This document shows positions 1-10,875 of a stretch of DNA of 64,000 nt, one piece after another. Made by a program: the position numbers and the translations under genes. The DNA lies in the NCBI GenBank assembly GCA_949316235.1, contig OX438748.1, positions 23,438,575 to 23,502,574 on the forward strand, given 5' to 3'. The notes beneath the pieces are model-generated. The model did no database searches. It was given only the letters and a program-made list of their open reading frames with translations, and had not been told where the DNA came from. The stretch's first letter is position 1. The number at the start of each line of letters is the position of its first letter. The DNA comes from Oegoconia quadripuncta. Lineage: Eukaryota > Arthropoda > Insecta > Lepidoptera > Autostichidae.

Positions 1-301
1 TGACAAAGCCATGCTAGTGATCGTAAAGAAAACTTTTCTCTAGCACTGGGCACTCAGAGCGATGACATGATAATGCCATGCTGTTGTCCGTAGAGAAAAC
101 TTCTTTCTCGAGTTGGACACTCAAATTATATGACAAAGCCATGCTAGTGATCGTAAAGAAAACTTTTCTCTAGCACTGGGCACTCAGAGCGATGACATGA
201 TAATGCCATGCTGTTGTCAGCAGTGAAAACTTCTTTCTCGAGTTGGACACTCAAATTATATGACAAAGCCATGCTAGTGGCTATAGAGAAAACTTCTCTC
301 C
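1..301. repeat. 130-bp tandem satellite, 2.3 units
   Basis: Units start at 1, 131 and 261, an exact 130-bp period. Each unit is itself a diverged dimer of about 62 and 68 bp, both halves carrying a GCCATGCT...GAAAACTT core. The array runs off the left edge, so its true length is unknown. The third unit breaks up near 301. Confidence 0.9.
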
Positions 302-937
302 TGCGTTAATCTGGGGAAATCTATGAGGGTTGGGCGATTAGACATTTTTCTATATTGAACCCTGATAGGTACGGAATCCCGTGACAGGTCGGGAATTCTT
401 TTTGAAATATCTACAAAATTCAGCCATAATTTATTAATGATGAAAAACACAATACCATTTTCAATTTGATCTGAATTCAGTTATAAAATGTTTTCATTTC
501 AAAATTCCATTCACGGCGTATAATGTAGGTATTTGTTTTATTCTGAGTACAGGCAGTTTAAATTCTTTATTGTAGCAGTAATACGTTTCCACGTCGATAT
601 CAGTTGGGAATTCCATTCCAGAAGTTGTAGATCGATAGATAGGGCTTCTCTTCTATTTGAATGATCAACTTTTGTTAAAATGGGTACACTTTTTCTCGCT
701 AAGTTATTTTTTTTTTCTAGTTTTAGAATTTAATAATTTTTATGTAATCTATCTCATGCATGCGGTGTTTACATATAATTGTTTGTACATTTAGCTAATA
801 ACTAATGAACACAAGGCTTCATTATTCTAAGCAATGTAACAAGCGTTTGTAAACCTATGTAATAAGATTAATAAAATATGGACAGATTAAGCCCTATTAA
901 CGTTAAAAACATTTCTAAGATCACGAATCACACAGTT
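302..937. other. AT-rich stretch, nothing recognised
   Basis: No coding exon, tRNA box or terminal repeat was seen. The stretch has short T and AT runs only. Confidence 0.6.
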
Positions 938-1120
938 GTTTTTTATGCACAACGGGGTTAGTACTTGACTTCAATCACACCTGATGTTAAGTGAAGATGA
1001 TGTCGAAGGTGGAAGCGTACTGACCCGGAAACCCCAACACATTTGGATGACTGGCTTATCTTCTTATCTCTGACAACGGAAACACAACAATGCTATATTA
1101 ACATTACTGCTTGGCGGCAG
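938..1120 (-). mobile_element. SINE-A, 5'-truncated
   Basis: A reversed A-tail is followed by the body read backwards (ATGCACAACGGGGTTAGTAC, then ACCCGGAAACCCC). It stops at GGCGGCAG, so the tRNA-like head is missing. Confidence 0.85.
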
Positions 1121-1518
1121 TTTATTTCCTGACAAAATAAATTTTAACGTTTCCAAATGTAGTTGCAGAACTTTCTCAAATATTTAAAACCAAAACACTA
1201 AGCAATATCAAGGGTTGAAAACTTGTACCACGACTGTAACACTTCCAGTAGTTAGTTAAAAGTGACGTCACACGGCCGACTTACACTGGTTGTGTTAAGA
1301 GGGTTCATCCCGCATGGTGTTCCATAAAAAATAAGCCGATTCTAATGAAACTTTATACGCATAAAGCACGTACATAGATCCAAAAAGTTAGTAGAGAAAA
1401 TTTACGAAAATGAGTACTGAAACTAAATTAGAGTAATTTTAAGTTTTCCATTGAAACAGAAAAGATAGATAGATGATCCGTTTATTGGTAACTCCAGTCA
1501 CACATTCCATAACAATTT

Positions 1519-1793
1519 GACGACCTGTTTGGTGTAGTGGTTAGAAACTCTGACCACTATGCCAAATGGTCGCGGGTTCGAATCCCGCTGGGGGCATATG
1601 TTTGTGTGATGAATATGGACACGTGTACCCGAGTTATGGATATTTTCATACATAATAAGTATTTATTTACAAAATAAAAATGTATTTATGTAGTATATCA
1701 ACCATCTGGTATCCACAACACAAGCCTATAGTTGCTTACTGTGGAACTAGATGGCGCGATTATTTATTTATTATTATTATTAATTTATTTATA
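1519..1793 (+). mobile_element. SINE-B, full length
   Basis: The tRNA-like head has an A box (TGGTGTAGTGGTTAG) and a B box (GGTTCGAATCCC). A shared body follows (TATCAACCATCTGGTATCCA, CTAGATGGCGC), then a TATTTATTTATTATT-type tail. This is the reference copy for family B. The long non-tRNA body rules out a functional tRNA gene. Confidence 0.88.
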
Positions 1794-1823
1794 ACATTCT
1801 ATAAAAATTACTTCAGGATATAC

Positions 1824-2139
1824 TTTTTTTTATGTTCAACTTAGCACTTGACCTCAATCACACCTGACGTTAAGCGAAGATGAGACCGAAGGTGGAAGCG
1901 TACTGACCCGGAAACCCCATCTTATTTTAGGGAACCAGTTCCCCAAATCTTATCTCTGACAACTGGAACACAACAATGCTATTATGCTTAGATAAGATAG
2001 TGGTAGCTAACCAGGCGGACATTTAAAATGCCCTACCACCAACCAAACCAAGTACTAATAAACCAACCCCGCTGGGGTCCGAACCCGCGACCTCCGAATC
2101 GTAAACACTATGTTGTTTCATTGAGCCACGGAGGCGGTT
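1824..2139 (-). mobile_element. SINE-A, full length
   Basis: The element runs from the reversed A-tail to the tRNA head, which ends TTGAGCCACGGAGGCGGTT. The B box reads GGTCCGAACCC in reverse orientation. It is inserted in foldback-R. Confidence 0.9.
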
Positions 2140-2292
2140 GAATACATACTAGTTTATGTGTGTGCTACAGCCATATATACAAACAATCTATTCTTTTAAA
2201 TTGATTTTTACGAACTTTTTAGACCAACGTATCCTACATAAATATAAAGTTTCATTAGAATCGGACTATTCATGTAGAAAATCATGTCGAAG

Positions 2293-2335
2293 TCATGAGG
2301 TCAAGTACGAACCCGTCGGGCATAAAAAAAAAACT
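2293..2335 (+). mobile_element. SINE-A tail fragment
   Basis: Only the last 30 bases of the body (GAGGTCAAGTACGAACCCGT) and the A-tail remain. It directly follows the right arm of foldback-R. Confidence 0.65.
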
Positions 2336-2370
2336 TTGGATTTCACAGTTTGAATGAAATATTATTTATA

Positions 2371-2512
2371 GAATAGAATAGAATAGAATAGAATAGAATA
2401 GAATAGAATAGAATAGAATAGAATAGAATAGAATAGAATAGAATAGAATGGAATGGAATGGAATGGAATGGAATGGAATGGAATGGAATGGAATGGAATA
2501 GAATAGAATAGA
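2371..2512. repeat. Pentanucleotide array (GAATA)n/(GAATG)n
   Basis: About 28 units. A GAATA block is followed by a GAATG block and then three GAATA units again. It abuts a reversed retroelement end (TTTATTTGACCCAATAAACG, about 2517-2575), so it looks like the expanded 3' tail of that element. Translations of this tract are spurious. Confidence 0.92.
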
Positions 2513-2593
2513 AAAATTTTATTTGACCCAATAAACGACACACAAACTAACATGATACAACTTATATATAAATTAACATTTCAAATAAATTTC

Positions 2594-2629
2594 AGGTGAG
2601 ATTGTGGTCAAACGCGAATCCAGTCAATC
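2594..2629 (+). mobile_element. LINE-H 3' terminus only
   Basis: The segment CAGGTGAGATTGTGGTCAAA and the following CGCGAATCCAGTCAAT match the extreme 3' end of the longer LINE-H copies at 8.9 and 37.5 kb. Confidence 0.65.
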
Positions 2630-3041
2630 TTCTTACAAACTAATTTCATGGTAAATGAAAATCACAAAGAAAATAGACTTCGATTCCTTAGACATTTATT
2701 TGCACTAAATATGGTATGTATAGATGAAAGTATTTAAATGGTATACCTTGTGAGATAAACCCTCTTAAGACCGTCCTGCCGTAGACTGTACCTCAAACTA
2801 GCAAGCTCCCGCTGGCAGGCACTGCAAATGGTGCCGAACAAAGTACTGTTGCATTGAAACTTTCTGCAAAATATTTTGCACGTTTTCCTGCGACAACTGC
2901 CAGGTTACGATACTAGAGGTGCGACGTCACTGAAATCGAAATCAGATTTCGATACCGATTTTTAACGGCCACACTCATCTAGCGTTGCCTTTTAAATATA
3001 TTTCATTAATTACCATAACGTAAATTTATTCACGTAGTTTG
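2630..3041. other. No gene recognised
   Basis: The stretch holds a perfect 19-nt palindrome (ATCGAAATC-A-GATTTCGAT) at 2935-2953. Nothing else was recognised. Confidence 0.5.
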
Positions 3042-3220
3042 TATCTGCATCCCTATTTAATACCTCACAACCTACCTATTTCAAATGTACCCAAAGGTTG
3101 CCTGGAAGAGATCGCTTTTAGTGATAAGGTCGCCAAATTGTACATTGTATTCTTACCACTTTTCTGAAACTGTATTTTCTTTTCTGTTGTGCAATAAAGT
3201 GTATTTGTATTGTATTGTAA
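3042..3220 (+). mobile_element. LINE-D 3' end
   Basis: A dispersed 3' module: TGCCTGGAAGAGATCGCTTT, then GTGATAAGGTCGCC, then GTGCAATAAAGTG and a TATTGTATTG tail. The same module recurs at 22226 (+) and 41943 (-). The tail points to a non-LTR retroelement. The clade is not assigned. Confidence 0.7.
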
Positions 3221-3243
3221 ATTTTACGAAACTAATATATGAG

Positions 3244-3436
3244 TTTCAAAACCAAAAAACCCGACAGCATATTTTACATTTTACGGGCGCCATGTTGGAT
3301 TATTTACCATAAAATGTATCCTATGACACTCCAGGGATCAAGACGAATCTAACGACACCTTACACTTCGAAAGGTTACAGGAGGTAACATAGAAATCTAC
3401 ATACATACACTTGAAAATATTATCCTTCTTTGGGCA
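3244..3436 (+). repeat. Repeat-E copy
   Basis: It shares AAAAAACCCGACAGC, GGCGCCATGTTGGATT and CCTATGACACTCC with the copies at 8.4, 23.0, 34.3 and 62.2 kb. It is non-coding and unclassified. Confidence 0.7.
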
Positions 3437-3439
3437 GTA

Positions 3440-3668
3440 GACGACCGATTGGTGGATAGTGACCCTGTCAGCCAAACCAATGGTTGCAGGTTCGAATCCC
3501 ACGAGGGGTAAATATTTGTATGATAAATACGAATATTAATTCCCGAGTCATGGATATTTTTATAAATATTTATATATGTTTATCCGTTATCTAGTATCCA
3601 TAGTACAAGTTTTGCTTAGTTTGGGACTAGATGATTGGTGTGAGTGCACCAAATATTTATTTATTTAA
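3440..3668 (+). mobile_element. SINE-C
   Basis: The tRNA-like head is GACGACCGATTGGTGGATAG with B box GGTTCGAATCCC. The body includes TTGCTTAGTTTGGGACTAGA, and the tail is an ATTTATTT run. It differs from SINE-B in its head and 3' body. Confidence 0.85.
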
Positions 3669-3834
3669 TGGTGGTTGGTACCAAGGGGTACCCGGCTCAA
3701 CAGGCTCCCAAACTCGTGTAATTAGAACAGAATTCCATCAGCATAATCCAGACAAAGCTTCGAAAAATATTAAGTAACTTATTAAGTATACTCGTATTGT
3801 ACTTGATCTTAACTTGGCTGTTGCGTAAGTTATT

Positions 3835-6800
3835 TAGTAGTGGTAGAGCCACGCTGTAATCTTTTAGCTTGCAGCATGAATGGGCCGGCTCGACCGGGGA
3901 AGTACCACCCTCTCGCAGAAGACCGACGTCTGAGTAGTGGCATTTTGCCTCTGCGCTTCGTCCGGTGAGCGAGGGCGCCGGAGGCCCAATCTCCCAGTCT
4001 CACTCCAGAATGGTAGCGGTATTTAAAGAGTTAGTACCCCAGGAGGGTACCAGCACTATCAGTGCTGGAGAATCCCTCCCTGAGCATCGCTCAGGCTGCC
4101 CTACGTATTCTGGGGTGGGCAAAAATCCGCTCGTACCTGCCTGCGGCAAGAGCAGATACCAAACGGCACCCCCTCCTGCGCTCCGTGTGCACTTTTGCAA
4201 TATCAGGGGGATCCACTCGAACCTGAACTCCGTCCACCATCACCTCGAGGCGGAAAAGCCGGCCTTGCTCTTTTTGACGGAGACTCAGATATCGCCACCT
4301 GCCGACACGTCATACTTGAATTACCCCGGGTACAAAATCGAACATAGATTTGTGCCCCGCGCAGGTGTATGCGTGTACGTCAGGGGCGATGTCTGCGTCC
4401 GCCGTCTGGGCAACCTTGAAGGTAGGGATCTGTCTATCATCTGGCTGTGCGTAAACTGTGACGACCATCCCCGTGTTTACGCGTGCCTATACAGATCCCA
4501 CAGCGGTGACTCCGAAACCGACCGACTCCTTGAGCACCTCGAAGCGGCAACTGATTCCGTGCTACGAGAGATCCCATCCGCTGTGATTGTACTTCTGGGC
4601 GATTTCAACGCCCATCACTCTGAATGGCTCGGGTCACAAAAAACTGACCACGCGGGTAGATCTCTCCATAACTTTGCTTTGGCCTATGGTCTAACACAGG
4701 TGGTCCCTTCGCATACGCGAATTCCAGATGTGGAAGACCATACACCTTCACTGTTGGATCTCCTGCTGACCTCAAATCCGAGCGGCTATCAGGTCACTGT
4801 CGATGCCCCACTGGGCTCCTCTGACCATTGTCTAATTCGGAGCGTAGTGCCACTCACGCGCCACATACCGTCCCGTACCACGGGCTGCCGTCGTGTTTGG
4901 CACTATAGGTCAGCAGATTGGGATGGGATGCGGATGTTCTTTTCATCCTACCCATGGGGGCAGGTTTGCTTCTCGCTAGTGGATTCCAACGCCATTGCCG
5001 ATTCTGTCGCTGACGTGGTGCTCCAGGGAATGGAACTTTTTGTTCCAAGTTCTGTGGTACCCGTTGGTGGGAAGTCTCAGCCCTGGTTTGCTTTACCCTG
5101 CAAATTGGCGTCACGTCGAAAGCAGGAGAAATTCCAAGCCTGGGCCATTGCAATGGCAGCTAAAGATCCTAAAGCGAAAGAACTTAAAAAAGAGTATAAC
5201 TTTGCCTCCAGATCCCTCAAAAGAGTTGTGGCCAAAGCTAAGTCAGAGCACATCGGCAGAATTGGTGAAAGGCTGGCCCGTCTACCTTCGGGGACACGTG
5301 CATTTTGGTCTCTTGCCAAAGCTGTCCAGGGGAATTTCTGTGTGCCTTCTTTTCCACCACTGCGCAGGGAGGGTGACGTACTGGCCCATGACGCAAAGGA
5401 GAAAGCTGAGCTTTTGGGATCTCTTTTTGCGTCCAACTCGACTTTGGATGATGGGGAGAAGCCACCTCCAACCATTCCACAATGTGGAAGTTCTATGCTG
5501 GAAGTCCAGTTCACTCAAAAATCTGTGCGTAAAGCACTTTTCTCCCTTGATATTCATAAGTCTTGTGGGCCTGACGGTATCCCTCACATTGTGCTGAAAA
5601 ATTGTGCTCCAGAGTTGGCTCCGGTATTGGCGCGTTTGTTCCGACACTCGTACTCCACAGGCGTAGTACCAAACTCCTGGAAGACGGCCTTAGTGCACCC
5701 GATCCCTAAAAAAGGCGACAGCTCAGATCCAGGAAACTACAGACCTATAGCCATTACGTCCCTGCTCTCCAAAATAATGGAAAGCATTATAAACCGCCAG
5801 CTCTTGCAGTACTTGGATGAGCACCAGCTGCTCAATGATCGTCAGTACGGATTCCGTAGGGGTCGATCAGCTGGTGATCTTCTTGTCTACTTGACGCATA
5901 GATGGGCGGAGGCGGTAGAGAGCAAGGGCGAGGCGTTGGCTGTCAGTTTGGACATAGCGAAAGCCTTTGATCGGGTATGGCACAAAGCGCTTCTTTCGAA
6001 GCTTCCTTCCTTTGGGCTGCCCGAGAATTTTTGCAAATGGGTTGCCAGCTTTCTCACGGAACGTAGCATTAAAGTCGTTGTCGACGGTTCTTGCTCTGAG
6101 TTAAAACCCGTGAACGCTGGAGTCCCGCAAGGCTGCGTACTATCCCCCACCCTGTTTCTTCTGCATATCAATGACATGTTACAAACCTGTGACTTCCATT
6201 GTTATGCGGATGACAGTACGGGTGATGCCTTATATGCCGGCCGTGCTAATCTTTCTCGGGCGCACGTTGATGAGTGTCGGGACAAGCTTGTGTCTGAAAT
6301 CGAGACTTCACTAGACCAAGTCTCTAATTGGGGCATTCTCAACCTAGTTAAGTTTAACCCTAAAAAGACACAAGTTTGCGCATTCACCGCAAAGAAAATT
6401 CCATTTCCCCTGTCTCTTCAATTTCAGAGCACTCCCCTTGACGTTAAGCTGAGTATTGGGATTCTCGGAGTGAACATCTCCAGTAGCGTTCAATTCCGCG
6501 GTCATCTGGAGGATAAGGCCAAGTTGGCCTCCAAAAAGTTAGGTGTCCTCAGTAGAGCGGCTCGTTACTTCACGCCGGCTCACCGCCTCCAACTTTATAA
6601 GGCGCAAGTTCGGCCGCACGTGGAGTATTGTTCTCACCTATGGGCTGGGGCACCTCAGTACCAGCTTCTTCCTTTTGACCGCGTTCAACGTCGCGCAGTC
6701 CGAATTGTCGGCCAAGAGAGTCTCACCGAGCGACTGGATCCCCTGGCGTTGCGAAGAGACGTCGCGTCCCTCTGCATTCTCTATCGCATATTTCATGGGG

Positions 6801-7169
6801 AGTGTTCTGAAGAACTGTTCGAGCTAATACCCGCTGCTCAATTTAACCGATACACTTCTCGGAGAAAATTAAATTTCCATCCACATCACCTGGATGAGTG
6901 GAAGTCCACCACTGTACGTTTCTCAAGAAATTTCTTGCCACGTACGACCACCCTGTGGAACGGACTTCCGGCAGCGGTATTCCCGAACGAGTACGACATT
7001 GGAACCTTCAAGAAGCGAGCCTACACCTTCCTCAAAGGCCGGCAACGCATCTGTGACCCTTTTGGTGTTGCGGGTGTCCATGGGCGGCGGTGATTACTTT
7101 CCATCAGGTGACCCGCATGCTCGTTTGCCGCTCTCTCATATAAAAAAAAAAAAAAAAAAAAAAAAAAAT
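3835..7169 (+). mobile_element. LINE-J, apparently near full length
   Basis: A non-LTR retrotransposon with a 5' leader of about 170 bp (contains GCAGCATGAATGGGCCGGCT), one long reading frame, a 70-bp 3' UTR and an A-tail at 7141-7169. Six 3' pieces of the same element lie elsewhere in the window, which fixes its 3' end. The 5' boundary is approximate, and I found no convincing target-site duplication. There is no separate gag-like frame upstream, so it is either a single-ORF element or lost ORF1 by 5' truncation. Confidence 0.85.
4010..7093 (+). CDS. LINE endonuclease/reverse transcriptase polyprotein
   Basis: This uninterrupted frame of 1027 codons encodes the enzyme that nicks target DNA and copies the element RNA. 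An apurinic-type endonuclease occupies about residues 61-277, with NIRG near 65, LTET near 90, GDFNAHH near 197 and SSDH near 270. The reverse transcriptase follows from about 500: [32 protein letters not shown] near 647, [10 protein letters not shown] near 703 and YADD near 732. Both catalytic aspartate motifs are present. The frame stays open upstream to a GTG at 3965, but 4010 is the first ATG. It ends in GVAGVHGRR. The clade is jockey/CR1-like by general pattern and was not resolved. The absence of stops or frameshifts suggests a recent insertion, possibly still competent. Confidence 0.92.
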   Translation: MVAVFKELVPQEGTSTISAGESLPEHRSGCPTYSGVGKNPLVPACGKSRYQTAPPPALRVHFCNIRGIHSNLNSVHHHLEAEKPALLFLTETQISPPADTSYLNYPGYKIEHRFVPRAGVCVYVRGDVCVRRLGNLEGRDLSIIWLCVNCDDHPRVYACLYRSHSGDSETDRLLEHLEAATDSVLREIPSAVIVLLGDFNAHHSEWLGSQKTDHAGRSLHNFALAYGLTQVVPSHTRIPDVEDHTPSLLDLLLTSNPSGYQVTVDAPLGSSDHCLIRSVVPLTRHIPSRTTGCRRVWHYRSADWDGMRMFFSSYPWGQVCFSLVDSNAIADSVADVVLQGMELFVPSSVVPVGGKSQPWFALPCKLASRRKQEKFQAWAIAMAAKDPKAKELKKEYNFASRSLKRVVAKAKSEHIGRIGERLARLPSGTRAFWSLAKAVQGNFCVPSFPPLRREGDVLAHDAKEKAELLGSLFASNSTLDDGEKPPPTIPQCGSSMLEVQFTQKSVRKALFSLDIHKSCGPDGIPHIVLKNCAPELAPVLARLFRHSYSTGVVPNSWKTALVHPIPKKGDSSDPGNYRPIAITSLLSKIMESIINRQLLQYLDEHQLLNDRQYGFRRGRSAGDLLVYLTHRWAEAVESKGEALAVSLDIAKAFDRVWHKALLSKLPSFGLPENFCKWVASFLTERSIKVVVDGSCSELKPVNAGVPQGCVLSPTLFLLHINDMLQTCDFHCYADDSTGDALYAGRANLSRAHVDECRDKLVSEIETSLDQVSNWGILNLVKFNPKKTQVCAFTAKKIPFPLSLQFQSTPLDVKLSIGILGVNISSSVQFRGHLEDKAKLASKKLGVLSRAARYFTPAHRLQLYKAQVRPHVEYCSHLWAGAPQYQLLPFDRVQRRAVRIVGQESLTERLDPLALRRDVASLCILYRIFHGECSEELFELIPAAQFNRYTSRRKLNFHPHHLDEWKSTTVRFSRNFLPRTTTLWNGLPAAVFPNEYDIGTFKKRAYTFLKGRQRICDPFGVAGVHGRR

Positions 7170-7394
7170 TTAAAAAGTATGACTATGATATTACGTCACA
7201 TGTACAACCACTTGAAGAAGCTGGCTATAAGCCACCATGGCATGGTTTTTCTTTGGCTTAAACACGGAATTTTCCACACTGTGTCCAGATTTTATGGGAG
7301 CTTCGTAACAAAAACGCTATACATTTTTCATCGTAACTAAGTCAATAACTATAAACTGAATTTATGAAACCGTCAATACTAATAAATCATCTTG

Positions 7395-7775
7395 GAAAAT
7401 TATTATTACTGCCGAATAAGCCAGTTGAAACTGTTGGACTGGATGCTGTTTGGACTGCCACGACGCTGTAGTGCGTCTAACATGTTAGCTGAGGCGCTTA
7501 CGGACTGTTTTTTTTCAATTATGAGAAAGCGTATCGCCTCTCTACTAAATCGTGTTCGTGCCAGCACGAACGGCATCTTGAGCGTGTTATCCCAGCGCTG
7601 GGACTCGCCGCTATGGGCGCGGTGGATGCGGCTGCATGCTACTGTTGTCGCAGAGCCTCGTCGTTTTTAGTGTTTTTTAGTTATAGTCCTACTAACACAA
7701 CATTTTTTACTTGTAACTAACACCTATGGATTTATTTGTCCGAAATAAAAGTGATTTGATTTGATTTGATTTGAA
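7395..7775 (+). mobile_element. LINE-K 3'-end fragment
   Basis: The 3' end of another LINE frame, about 80 residues with RVRASTNGILSVLSQRWDSP, ends at 7670. A 3' UTR and a TTTGA-repeat tail (7753-7773) follow. It matches the general style of lepidopteran reverse-transcriptase C-termini. No RT core remains. Confidence 0.6.
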
Positions 7776-8379
7776 ACAACAGTTTTTCAGTTTGTCTTAT
7801 TGTAATGAACATTTCTGTTGTAATTTGATTTCACGGAGTCTGTTTATACGTTTGTTGATGTGTCTGCTATACCATTTTCTTCTGGTGGTTTATTCCATAC
7901 TTTCACCACTCTATCACGTTGTTAAGTGAGGTAGTTTCACTTTGTAACAGTGTCGTTCTTTTGGGCTGATACCTACTCATTGGGGGTTTGGGTTATTGGA
8001 GTTCAAATTCGAAATTTTAAACTAACTGACTGATGAACTGACGGATCCTTTTTTTGCACATTGATTTCCACATTTCAGCTCAGTCTCACTGTTATTTTTA
8101 ATCATTTTTTTACATCTCAATAGTTATTTTTTTTGTTTTAAGACCCTTACGATCCTCTGTTTCATGCAATAAATAAGTACGTGTGGTAATCCGTGTTCTG
8201 TTTTGACCCTGGCCTGAGCTGTCCCGCCCTTTCTGTATATACACCTTGTGACTCGACCCAGCTGGGCATAGGCTGGGAAGGTCACAACTTCATCTAAATA
8301 AATGTTGACGAATACGTAGAACTGCAATCATGTCAATAATTTGTCGTCAAAGACTTGTATATTTTATAGTATAACAAGG
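7776..8379. other. No gene recognised
   Basis: The stretch is AT-rich with T runs. No exon, tRNA box or paired terminal repeat was found. Confidence 0.5.
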
Positions 8380-8600
8380 GTTTTTTCTCGACTGTCTCAG
8401 GAAGGAGGGTAATGTTTTTTAGAATATGTAAGTATGTAGATTATGTTCCATTCTATAGACTAAACGACTTCATCGAAATTGATGTTCAAGGCGTCGTTAC
8501 GTTCGTCTTGAGCCCAGAGTGTCATAGGATACGTTTTATTATAAAAAATCTAATGTGATACCCGTAAAAAATTGTGTCGGTTTTTGGTTTTTTGTTACTT
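8380..8600 (-). repeat. Repeat-E copy, reversed
   Basis: It contains GAGTGTCATAGGATACG and an AAAAATCTAATGTG segment, the reverse complement of the repeat-E core. The 5' end carries GGAAGGAGGGTAATGTTTTT. Confidence 0.65.
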
Positions 8601-8894
8601 ACAAAGTAAAATGCGGACGCTAAAATCCGCACGCGTCACATCCCTATTCAAACATATTTCACACTCCCCCGCTATTTATCTGCGTTTCAGTAACAAACAT
8701 CGTTTTGAATTTTCCGTATATACCTACCGAGCACATTTTTATTCGTGCTCGCGATTTTTAAAGGATTCCTCTAAAGCAAGACCCGATCCTCGAAGCCACT
8801 TGAACGGAAGTGTTTTATAATGGTCCACATGTTCCCTTGGATTTGAGGTGAATAATGTATTACTGAGAAATCTTATGGATAGTTTTGTGGATTG
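8601..8894. other. No gene recognised
   Basis: No feature was recognised. Short reading frames here lack any family motif. Confidence 0.5.
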
Positions 8895-9007
8895 AACCTT
8901 CAAACATCTATTGAGATCGCGTGCTTCATCTTCGGCCACATCGTCACTTCCCATTAGGTGAGATTGTGGTCAAACGCGTAACCAGTTAACCATAAATAAA
9001 AAAAAAC
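8895..9007 (+). mobile_element. LINE-H 3' fragment
   Basis: It holds CATCGTCACTTCCCAT, AGGTGAGATTGTGGTCAAAC and a short A-rich tail. It is the sense-strand 3' terminus of the LINE-H family. Confidence 0.7.
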
Positions 9008-9400
9008 ATAATGTCACCTTTATCCCAGATGGGGTGGTCAATGATATCCCAAACATTTTTTTTTTTATGCACAACGGGTTGATACTTGACCTCAATCACA
9101 CCTGAGATCGAAGGTGGAAGCGTACTGCCAGAAACCTCAACACATTTGGGGGACTGGCTATCTTATCTCTGACAATCTCTGACGTTAGCGTTTATATTCA
9201 ATAAAGGTTTATTGCTTGAAACAACATCCACGGTTCACCTTTTGAATTATACTGAAATACATCCGTGATAGGGGGTGAACCCATCGCCGTTGAAACTATA
9301 TATCTATATCTATAGATGTTTTTTGGGTTAAAGTACCGTAGTGGCCTTTAACGATACCTACGGGAAGAGATGGTTTTATTCTTCTTACGTGCAGAAACTA
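9008..9400 (-). repeat. Repeat-M copy with SINE inside
   Basis: Reversed repeat-M has GATATCCCAAACAT at one side and TGAAACAACATCCACGGTTC further on, then CCTACGGGAAGAGATGG. A SINE-A piece (9056-9174) splits it. The same order is seen at 61.9 kb. Confidence 0.6.
9056..9174 (-). mobile_element. SINE-A, 5'-truncated
   Basis: It has a reversed A-tail and the 3' third of the body, with a small deletion around CACCTGAGATCGAAGG. Confidence 0.8.
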
Positions 9401-9409
9401 CATATTAAT

Positions 9410-9790
9410 ACATTCATAATGTCACGCCTGTTTCCCGTAGAGTTAGACAGAGACACAGACGAGAAATAAATTCATAATAAAATACACATCAATTATAATA
9501 GTTCACACAATTCATTAACGAGATAAATAATATTCCTTTAGACGCGCCGAAAGCGAATATTTTGTGGTAGTGCATTCCACAACTAAGCAAGGATAGTACA
9601 TACATACATACATAATGTCACGCCTGTTTCCCGTAGGGGTAGGCAGAGACCACAGACTTCCACTTGCTACGATCCTGACACACCTCTTCTGCTTCATTCA
9701 CTCTCATAAGGTTGTTCATACATGCTCGTCGGCTTAGGGAACTCTTGACTTGGCCTTTCTGTAAGACGTCCCTGATTTGATCATGGCACA
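9410..9790. repeat. Unclassified dispersed-type repeat
   Basis: ATAATGTCACGCCTGTTTCC occurs twice, near 9417 and 9613. The second is followed by GTAGGGGTAGGCAGAGACCA. It resembles a repeat I know to be common in moth genomes. No terminal structure is visible. Confidence 0.5.
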
Positions 9791-9814
9791 TATTAATACT
9801 GTTTTTTTTATATT

Positions 9815-10195
9815 AAAAACTGGTTTCGCGTTTGACTACAATCTCACCTGATGGAAAGTGACGATGTAGCCGAAGATGTATCACGCGCACCCAGTAAATG
9901 CCTATTCACTCTAGACTTGAAGATCCCAAGGTTGTATGTGTCGGGAAAAACCGACGCGGGCAGAGCGGATCTGAGATTGGTAAAGCTGCAGCAGCTGCTT
10001 TGGTGTGAAATACCGCCTGACCTTAGAGAGAATTCCAAGCTTCTTAGCTGCTAATTTCCCTTTCGATTCGATGGAGCGCCCAAAATTCAGACTCGAGGTT
10101 AACTCCAAACCCAAGAGGTTGAGATGGTCAGAGATTGGAATGGAAACATCCCTGAAAGTCTGAGTGTGTATATAATCTACTCCTACATATGAGAA
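9815..10195 (-). pseudogene. LINE-H reverse-transcriptase C-terminal remnant
   Basis: Reverse-strand frames give LGLELTSSLNFGRSIESKGK and KKLGILSKVRRYFTP, then, in another frame, LPASVFPDTYNLGIFKSRVN. These match the region after the RT core in LINE-J (compare [15 protein letters not shown]) but represent a different family. A frameshift near 9970 separates the two parts. The 3' end is the shared GATTGTGGTCAAAC terminus read backwards. Confidence 0.8.
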
Positions 10196-10216
10196 CATTA
10201 TGTAATGATATATCGG

Positions 10217-10574
10217 ATGAGTTTTTTACCGTAAGGAAAAAAATAGGGCATGTTAGGTAAGTGAAATAGAAGTTATTGGCATTAGTATTTTAAGTTTTTT
10301 TTAACGACAGCGCTGGAGTAAGATTGATATGCTGGCGTGATACGTAGGGTTCCTACCATGCGAAATTTATTTACAACTCATATTTTCTCCAAATTTCCTT
10401 TATTTATTTAATTTAATGATGTAATTATGTGGAATAGGCTACTAACGCGACCATAAATGACACAATTAACGCTTTATTCGATGATGGTTTTGAAAAAATA
10501 AATTAAACTACCTATGCTAATACCTTCCACTTACCTAACATGCCCTATTTTTTCCTTACAATAAAAAAACTCAT
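10217..10574. mobile_element. MITE-1, complete copy
   Basis: Inverted terminal repeats of about 65 bp: ATGAGTTTTTTACCGTAAGG opens the element and CTTACAATAAAAAAACTCAT closes it. Both arms contain AATAGGGCATGTTAGGTAAG or its complement. There is no coding capacity. It is the reference for copies at 24.5, 26.0, 32.5, 33.2 and 44.9 kb. Confidence 0.85.
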
Positions 10575-10632
10575 TTAATGTCTGGTGGAAAAGAAGTTGA
10601 TGGTACGGCATTTTCAAAATGGCTGCCTGGCC

Positions 10633-10740
10633 AGTTACCACCACCTTATCTAAGTCTGACGCCAAGCAACAATGTTATGTGACAGTTCCTACTTCGGCTT
10701 CATCTTCACTTAACATTGTAATTGAGGTCAAGCCCTAAAC
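10633..10740 (+). mobile_element. Diverged SINE-A 3' fragment
   Basis: It retains ACCACCTTATCTAAGTCTG, CAAGCAACAATGTTA and CATCTTCACTTAACAT, with several gaps against the family. It is probably an old copy. Confidence 0.6.
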
Positions 10741-10875
10741 TTTTAAATTTACCTCTTTAGGTAAATTAAAAAAAAAAAATGTCCTTAGGTGCCAATGGAT
10801 GTTGATAGACTAATGACCTGTTATTATGTGAATTAATAGATAAAGCCTTTATTTGTTTATCCAGTCATATTTACA

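Larger units (their letters stand above)
1293..2285. mobile_element. Foldback-R copy split by two SINEs
   Basis: The left arm, about 1293-1460, and the right arm, about 2186-2285, are inverted copies of one sequence. The left contains AAACTTTATACGCATAAAG; the right contains a matching AAATATAAAGTTTCATTAGA segment. SINE-B (1519-1793) and SINE-A (1824-2139) lie between them. Two more copies, at 46.2 and 47.8 kb, have the same arm order, which supports a single interrupted element. Exact ends were not determined. Confidence 0.6.

Noticed and set aside
1519..1600. Possible tRNA genes at this and other SINE heads (for example 38561, 59232)
   Set aside because: A and B boxes are present, but each is followed by a shared non-tRNA body and tail and occurs in many copies, so these are SINE promoters.
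2343..2553. Phe-His-Ser-Ile repeat frames on the - strand
   Set aside because: They are translations of the GAATA/GAATG pentamer array.
4854..5647. Several antisense frames of 80-145 codons within the LINE
   Set aside because: They lie opposite the intact endonuclease/RT frame and show no family motif.
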